This document shows, piece by piece, positions 5,686 to 8,913 of a stretch of 8,913 nucleotides of DNA. Numbering within the stretch: the stretch's first letter is position 1; the number at the start of each line of letters is the position of its first letter. Both the position numbers and the translations under genes were made by a program. Where the stretch lies: contig CAJXIS010000073.1 of NCBI GenBank assembly GCA_913054115.1, positions 1 to 8,913 of the forward strand, given 5' to 3'. The DNA is from an uncultured Acidimicrobiaceae bacterium (GTDB taxonomy: Bacteria > Actinomycetota > Acidimicrobiia > Acidimicrobiales > MedAcidi-G1). The notes beneath the pieces were generated by a model. It saw only the letters and a program-made list of their open reading frames with translations. It did no database searches and had not been told where the DNA came from.

Positions 5686-5862
5686 GTGCGAGCACCGGTC
5701 AACATCATCTGTGTCGACTGCGGGGGAACCTGTCACCTGCTGGCCCGCCACGACGAGGAGTTCGAGCCCGGCGACCCCGTCGCCTACCGCTGTGCCGACT
5801 GCATGGACCGGTGGGACCTCGTCATGCCCGACCACGACGACGAGGCCGGCGCACCCGACTGA
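5686..5862 (+). CDS. Small protein with paired cysteines (putative zinc ribbon), unknown function
   Basis: This 58-residue protein is the only gene on the plus strand. It has CVDC (Cys9, Cys12) followed by GGTCHLL, and YRCADCMDRWDLV (34-46, Cys36, Cys39). Two CxxC pairs separated by 23 residues are the layout of a zinc ribbon; His17 and Cys16 sit close to the first pair. The tail is acidic (PDHDDEAGAPD). There is no signal peptide or membrane segment. I do not know a named family; the content resembles short conserved hypothetical proteins of actinobacteria. The GTG at 5686 was chosen because TACCCT lies seven bases before it; GTG at 5668 would add six residues. It is divergent from rsmD and its stop lies 28 bases from the convergent GNAT stop. 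Possible roles are metal binding or nucleic-acid or protein contact, but none is demonstrated. The paired cysteines and clean reading frame argue that it is real. Confidence 0.72.
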   Translation: MRAPVNIICVDCGGTCHLLARHDEEFEPGDPVAYRCADCMDRWDLVMPDHDDEAGAPD

Positions 5863-5890
5863 GGACCGTCGGCGACGAGGTGCCGGTGTC

Positions 5891-6481
5891 TCAGGGTCTC
5901 GGGTCCCGCCACATGAGGGGGATCGTCGGCCCGTCGGCGATCGCCACCTCGCCCGTGACCCCGAAGCCGTGCCGCTCGTACAGCGGCACGTTCATCGGGT
6001 CGCTCGACTCGAGGTAGGCGGGCACGCCTTCGGCGTCGCAGCGGTCGGTCACGGCGGCGATGAGCGTCGATGCCAGGCCACCGCCGCGCCCCTCGGGGCG
6101 GGTCCCCACGAACGCCAGGTACCAGTGGGGGGTATGGGGGTGTGCCTCGAGCATCGGTTGGAGCGCCACCAGCTTCGCCAACGCCTGCTCCTCGCCGAGC
6201 AGCGCCATCGAGGCGGCGACGACTCCCCCGAAGTCGGGTCCGGGATCGTCAGGTCCGTGTGGCGGCACCCACACGGCGGCCGAGGCGCAACCGTCGACCG
6301 TCAGGACCTCGTCGATCCCGATGCCGCCGGCCAGTCGGGCGGCGAAGAACGTGGCGAGCATCGACGGTCGGGTCACCGGATCCTCGTAGAGGAAGGACAG
6401 GACCGGGTCGTGGGCGAACGCCACGGCCAGCGTGGCGGCCACGTCAGGAAGATCGGCGGGATCGGCGATTCGGGTGCTCAT
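5891..6481 (-). CDS. GNAT-family N-acetyltransferase
   Basis: This 196-residue protein is predicted to transfer an acetyl group from acetyl-CoA to an unknown amine. The acetyl-CoA-binding motif A is FVGTRPEGRGGGLASTLI (124-141), with the pyrophosphate loop RGGGLA (132-137), followed by VPAYLESSDPMNVPLYERHG (153-172), the usual substrate-side strand and the NxxLYERxGF-like end of the fold. The N-terminal half has the AFAHDPVLSFLYED segment (21-34) and AAVWVPPHGPD (68-78) seen in many actinobacterial GNAT proteins of small-molecule type. It is not a close match to RimI or another named enzyme. The ATG overlaps the recG stop as ATGA, so it is coupled to recG. In many genomes rsmD follows recG directly; here this gene and the divergent small gene lie between them. 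Confidence 0.88.
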   Translation of the reverse strand: MSTRIADPADLPDVAATLAVAFAHDPVLSFLYEDPVTRPSMLATFFAARLAGGIGIDEVLTVDGCASAAVWVPPHGPDDPGPDFGGVVAASMALLGEEQALAKLVALQPMLEAHPHTPHWYLAFVGTRPEGRGGGLASTLIAAVTDRCDAEGVPAYLESSDPMNVPLYERHGFGVTGEVAIADGPTIPLMWRDPRP

Positions 6482-8640
6482 GACTTGAGGAGATAGTCGA
6501 CTTCGTCGCCGCCCAGCAACAGGGCCACCTCGTCGGCCAGTGCCGGATGGCCGTCGAGGCCGTCGCCGTCGCCCACCATTTCGATGGCCACCTCGCGGGC
6601 AACCTCCACCCATTCGCGGTCGCGGCGCAGCGATGCCAGCCGGAGGTCGTTGCGGCCCTTCTGGCGTTCGCCCATGATCGTGCCCTCTCCACGCAGGTCC
6701 AGGTCGACCTCGGCCAACTCGAAGCCGTCGGTGGTGCGCACCAGCGCCTCGAGGCGTTCCTCGGCGTCGGGCGTGGGCGCCCCGCCCACCAGCAGGCAGC
6801 GGCTCTCCGCCGATCCCCGGCCCACCCGGCCGCGCAGCTGATGGAGTTGGGCGATGCCGAAGCGGGCGGCGTCGAGGATCACCATGACCGTTGCGTTCGG
6901 GACGTCGACGCCCACCTCGATCACCGTCGTCGCCACCAGCACGTCGAGGGCACCCGACCGGAAGAGCCGCATGGTCTCCTCCTTCTCGGCGGGGCCGACC
7001 CGCCCGTGGAGCAGGCCGACGCTCAGGTCGGAGAGCACGCCGGTGATCAGCGTGTCGTGGGTCTCCTCGGCCGACCGCACCTCCAGTGCCTCGGACTCGT
7101 CGATGAGCGGGCAGACCACGTACGCCTGATGGCCGGACGCCACCTCGTCGCGCACGATCGACCACACCTGATCGTCGTCGTCGACGATCCAGTGGGTCCG
7201 GATCGGGGTGCGACCGGGCGGCATCTCGTCGATGACCGAGACGTCGAGGTCGCCGTAGACGGTCATCGCCGCCGTGCGCGGGATCGGTGTCGCCGTCATC
7301 ACGAGGACATCGGGGATGGCGCCTTCGCCGCCATCTCCCTGTTCCCTCAGGGCGGCGCGCTGTTCGACGCCGAAGCGGTGCTGCTCGTCGATCACGATGA
7401 CGCCCAGGGAGCGGAAGTCGACCCCCTCCTGGATCAGGGCATGGGTGCCGATCAGGATGTCGACGCCTCCCGTCTCGATGCCCTCGATGATCTGCCGTCG
7501 GTCCGCCGCCGTGGTGTACCCGGTCAGCAGTTCGACCCGGAGGGGCCGCTCGCCCATCAGCGTCCCGGAATCGGCGACGACGAGGCCCGCGAGCAGGTCG
7601 GCGATCCCGAGGTGGTGCTGCTCCGCCAGCACTGCCGTGGGAACCATCAGCGCCCCCTGGTGTCCGCCCTGGACCGCCACCAGCAGCGCGCTCACGGCCA
7701 CGACCGTCTTGCCGGAACCGACGTCGCCCTGGAGGAGTCGGTGCATCGGCGATGCCCCGGCCAGGTCCGCGAGGATCTCGCCGATCGTCCGCTGCTGGGC
7801 ACCGGTCAGTGGGAAGCCGAGCCGCTCGTGGAACGTCCCGAGCAGGTCGCCGTTGGGGCCCTGGCCACCGGTCACGTGGACGATCCCGAGGGCTGAGCGT
7901 TCGAGGTGGACCTTGCGGCGCACCAGCTCGAGTTGGATACGCAGCAACTCGTCGAACACCAGGCGTCGACGGGCCTCGGCGACCTCCTGCATGGACTCCG
8001 GACGGTGGATGCCCCCGTAGGCCGTTGCCCGGTCGATCAGCCGGTAGCGGTCACGCACGGCGGCGGGCAGCGGGTCGTCGAATCCGCGCTTGAGCATCAC
8101 GCGCCGCAGCGCTTCGCCGACGAGCCCGTCGAGGTCCCAGCTCTGGAGGCCCGCCGACCCGGACTGCGGGTAGACGGCGACGATCCGACCCGTACGGTCG
8201 CCGACCAGGTCGACGATCGGGTTGGTCATCTGGAGCTTGTCGCGGTAGCGGTCCATCTTGCCGAAGACCACCGCCTCGGTGCCCTCGGTGAGTTGGCGCT
8301 CCCGCCACGGCTGGTTGAAGAAGGTGAGGGTGAGCGAGCCGGTGCCGTCGGTGACCCGGACCTCGACCAGCGACCGGCCGTTGCGGGTCCGACGTGCCGA
8401 CACCCTGGCGACACGCACCAGGACCATGCCCTCCTCGCCGACTCCGAGCGCCTCGATGGTGGCCTCGCGGGTGCGGTCGAGGTATCGGCGCGGGTAGTAC
8501 GAGATCAGGTCGAGGATCGTCCGGACATCGACCTTCGCCAGCGCCGCCGCCCTCTTGTCGCCCACTCCCTGGAGGTCGGTCACCGGCCGGTCGGCCAACT
8601 CCCGGAGCGTCACGCCCCCCGGGCTGGTTTCGCTGGGCAC
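6478..8640 (-). CDS. recG: ATP-dependent DNA helicase RecG
   Basis: RecG remodels stalled replication forks and drives branch migration of Holliday junctions. The 720-residue protein has a helix-hairpin-like start (LQGVGDKRAAAL, 23-34), an OB-fold wedge domain at about 65-150 that grips the branched DNA, and a superfamily 2 motor: Walker A GDVGSGKT (305-312), DEQH box (418-421), TAT (449-451), LLHGRVGP (543-550), TTVIEVGVDVPNAT (571-584) and QLRGRVGRG (601-609). The RecG-specific translocation motif LDLRGEGTIMGERQKG (647-662) follows. Length is typical or slightly above. The start is GTG at 8640, three bases after the FakA-like stop. An alternative GTG at codon 10 (8613), giving MTLRELADRP, has a G-rich run upstream and fits the family start equally well. 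All motor motifs are intact. Confidence 0.97.
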   Translation of the reverse strand: MPSETSPGGVTLRELADRPVTDLQGVGDKRAAALAKVDVRTILDLISYYPRRYLDRTREATIEALGVGEEGMVLVRVARVSARRTRNGRSLVEVRVTDGTGSLTLTFFNQPWRERQLTEGTEAVVFGKMDRYRDKLQMTNPIVDLVGDRTGRIVAVYPQSGSAGLQSWDLDGLVGEALRRVMLKRGFDDPLPAAVRDRYRLIDRATAYGGIHRPESMQEVAEARRRLVFDELLRIQLELVRRKVHLERSALGIVHVTGGQGPNGDLLGTFHERLGFPLTGAQQRTIGEILADLAGASPMHRLLQGDVGSGKTVVAVSALLVAVQGGHQGALMVPTAVLAEQHHLGIADLLAGLVVADSGTLMGERPLRVELLTGYTTAADRRQIIEGIETGGVDILIGTHALIQEGVDFRSLGVIVIDEQHRFGVEQRAALREQGDGGEGAIPDVLVMTATPIPRTAAMTVYGDLDVSVIDEMPPGRTPIRTHWIVDDDDQVWSIVRDEVASGHQAYVVCPLIDESEALEVRSAEETHDTLITGVLSDLSVGLLHGRVGPAEKEETMRLFRSGALDVLVATTVIEVGVDVPNATVMVILDAARFGIAQLHQLRGRVGRGSAESRCLLVGGAPTPDAEERLEALVRTTDGFELAEVDLDLRGEGTIMGERQKGRNDLRLASLRRDREWVEVAREVAIEMVGDGDGLDGHPALADEVALLLGGDEVDYLLKS

Positions 8641-8643
8641 CCC

Positions 8644-8913
8644 CTACTCGATGCCCACGAAATAGGGATACAGGGGCTGGCCGCCCTGGTGGACCTCGAC
8701 CTCGACGTGGGGGTGCGACTCCTCGACGTGGGCCACAACCAGGGCCGTGGTGACCTCGTCGGCTCCGTCGCCGGCGATGAGCGTGACGAGTTCGTGGTCG
8801 TCGTCGAGCAGGTCGTCGATCAGCCGGGTCGCAGCCTCGAGCAGTGAGTCGGCGATGACACGCACCTTGCCGCCGGCCAGGCCGAGGTGGTCGCCCGTGG
8901 CGATGTCGCCGGC
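8644..8913 (-). CDS. DAK2/FakA (YloV)-type protein, C-terminal fragment
   Basis: Only the last 89 residues are present; the 5' part lies beyond the window. The visible part has GDHLGLAGGKVRVIADSL (7-24), then ELVTLIAGDGADEV (41-54) and the ending VEVEVHQGGQPLYPYFVGIE (70-89). The last is typical of the C-terminal domain of the YloV/FakA family, in which a DhaL (DAK2) kinase domain at the N-terminus phosphorylates fatty acids held by a FakB partner. The catalytic domain is not visible, so kinase activity is inferred from family and neighbourhood. In mycobacteria a DAK-domain gene also precedes recG. It is spaced three bases from recG and is surely cotranscribed. The acyl-phosphate it would make is also the product of PlsX, encoded further down the same strand. 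Confidence 0.85.
   Translation of the reverse strand, partial: AGDIATGDHLGLAGGKVRVIADSLLEAATRLIDDLLDDDHELVTLIAGDGADEVTTALVVAHVEESHPHVEVEVHQGGQPLYPYFVGIE

Noticed and set aside
5863..5890. Bidirectional terminator between the convergent small gene and the GNAT gene
   Set aside because: The 28-base gap has only a very weak ACCG/CGGT pairing and no T-run.
4491..6496. Overlapping long plus-strand frames across coaD, rsmD and the GNAT gene
   Set aside because: They cut across gene borders, share no family motifs, and lack a ribosome-binding site or promoter; they are shadows of high-GC genes.
6547..7896. 449-codon plus-strand open frame opposite recG
   Set aside because: RecG motifs are intact on the minus strand throughout; the antisense translation is His/Asp/Arg-rich with no domain and mirrors the codon structure of recG.

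Overview
This is a high-GC chromosomal housekeeping region from an actinobacterium. The order (transcribed right to left) FakA-like, recG, rsmD, coaD, SepIVA-like, DUF177, rpmF, plsX, acpP, rnc, mutM-like matches the actinobacterial neighbourhood recalled from Mycobacterium (recG, rsmD, coaD, SepIVA, DUF177, rnc, fpg). The presence of rpmF-plsX-acpP between DUF177 and rnc, and the wording of the Fpg-like protein, suggest Acidimicrobiia. That class assignment is inference, not proof.

Layout on the minus strand, in transcription order: the C-terminus of a DAK2/FakA-type protein (8913-8644, cut by the window edge), recG (8640-6478), a GNAT acetyltransferase (6481-5891), then one short plus-strand gene for a small cysteine-pair protein (5686-5862). 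Minus-strand genes resume with rsmD (5608-5063), coaD (5066-4578), a SepIVA/DivIVA-like coiled-coil protein (4581-3922), a DUF177 protein (3902-3345), rpmF for ribosomal protein L32 (3235-3056), plsX (3036-2038), acpP (1860-1570), rnc (1592-813) and an Fpg/MutM-like gene (816 to beyond position 1). Four junctions are 4-base ATGA or GTGA overlaps and acpP/rnc overlap by 23 bases, so much of the region is probably translationally coupled. The three non-coding gaps over 70 bases (1861-2037, 3236-3344, 5609-5685) carry the candidate promoters and inverted repeats. There are no tRNA or rRNA genes, CRISPR arrays or mobile elements that I can see.

The genes fit two themes. One is acyl and phosphopantetheine metabolism: FakA-type fatty-acid kinase, PlsX and AcpP handle acyl groups, and CoaD makes the CoA precursor that supplies the AcpP prosthetic group. 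The other is nucleic-acid processing and translation: RecG, RsmD, L32, RNase III and the Fpg-like protein. A SepIVA-like septation or envelope factor sits between them.

The most unusual item is the Fpg-like protein. Its frame is intact and the family scaffold is clear, but the residues that define a working Fpg/Nei glycosylase (N-terminal proline, the lysine of the RRGK motif, the MSG loop, the DPRR arginines, the GIGN asparagine, and the first zinc-finger cysteine pair) are substituted. It looks like a glycosylase fold kept without its chemistry. No wholly new multi-gene system is visible; the rest is ordinary core genome with a few regulatory candidates.
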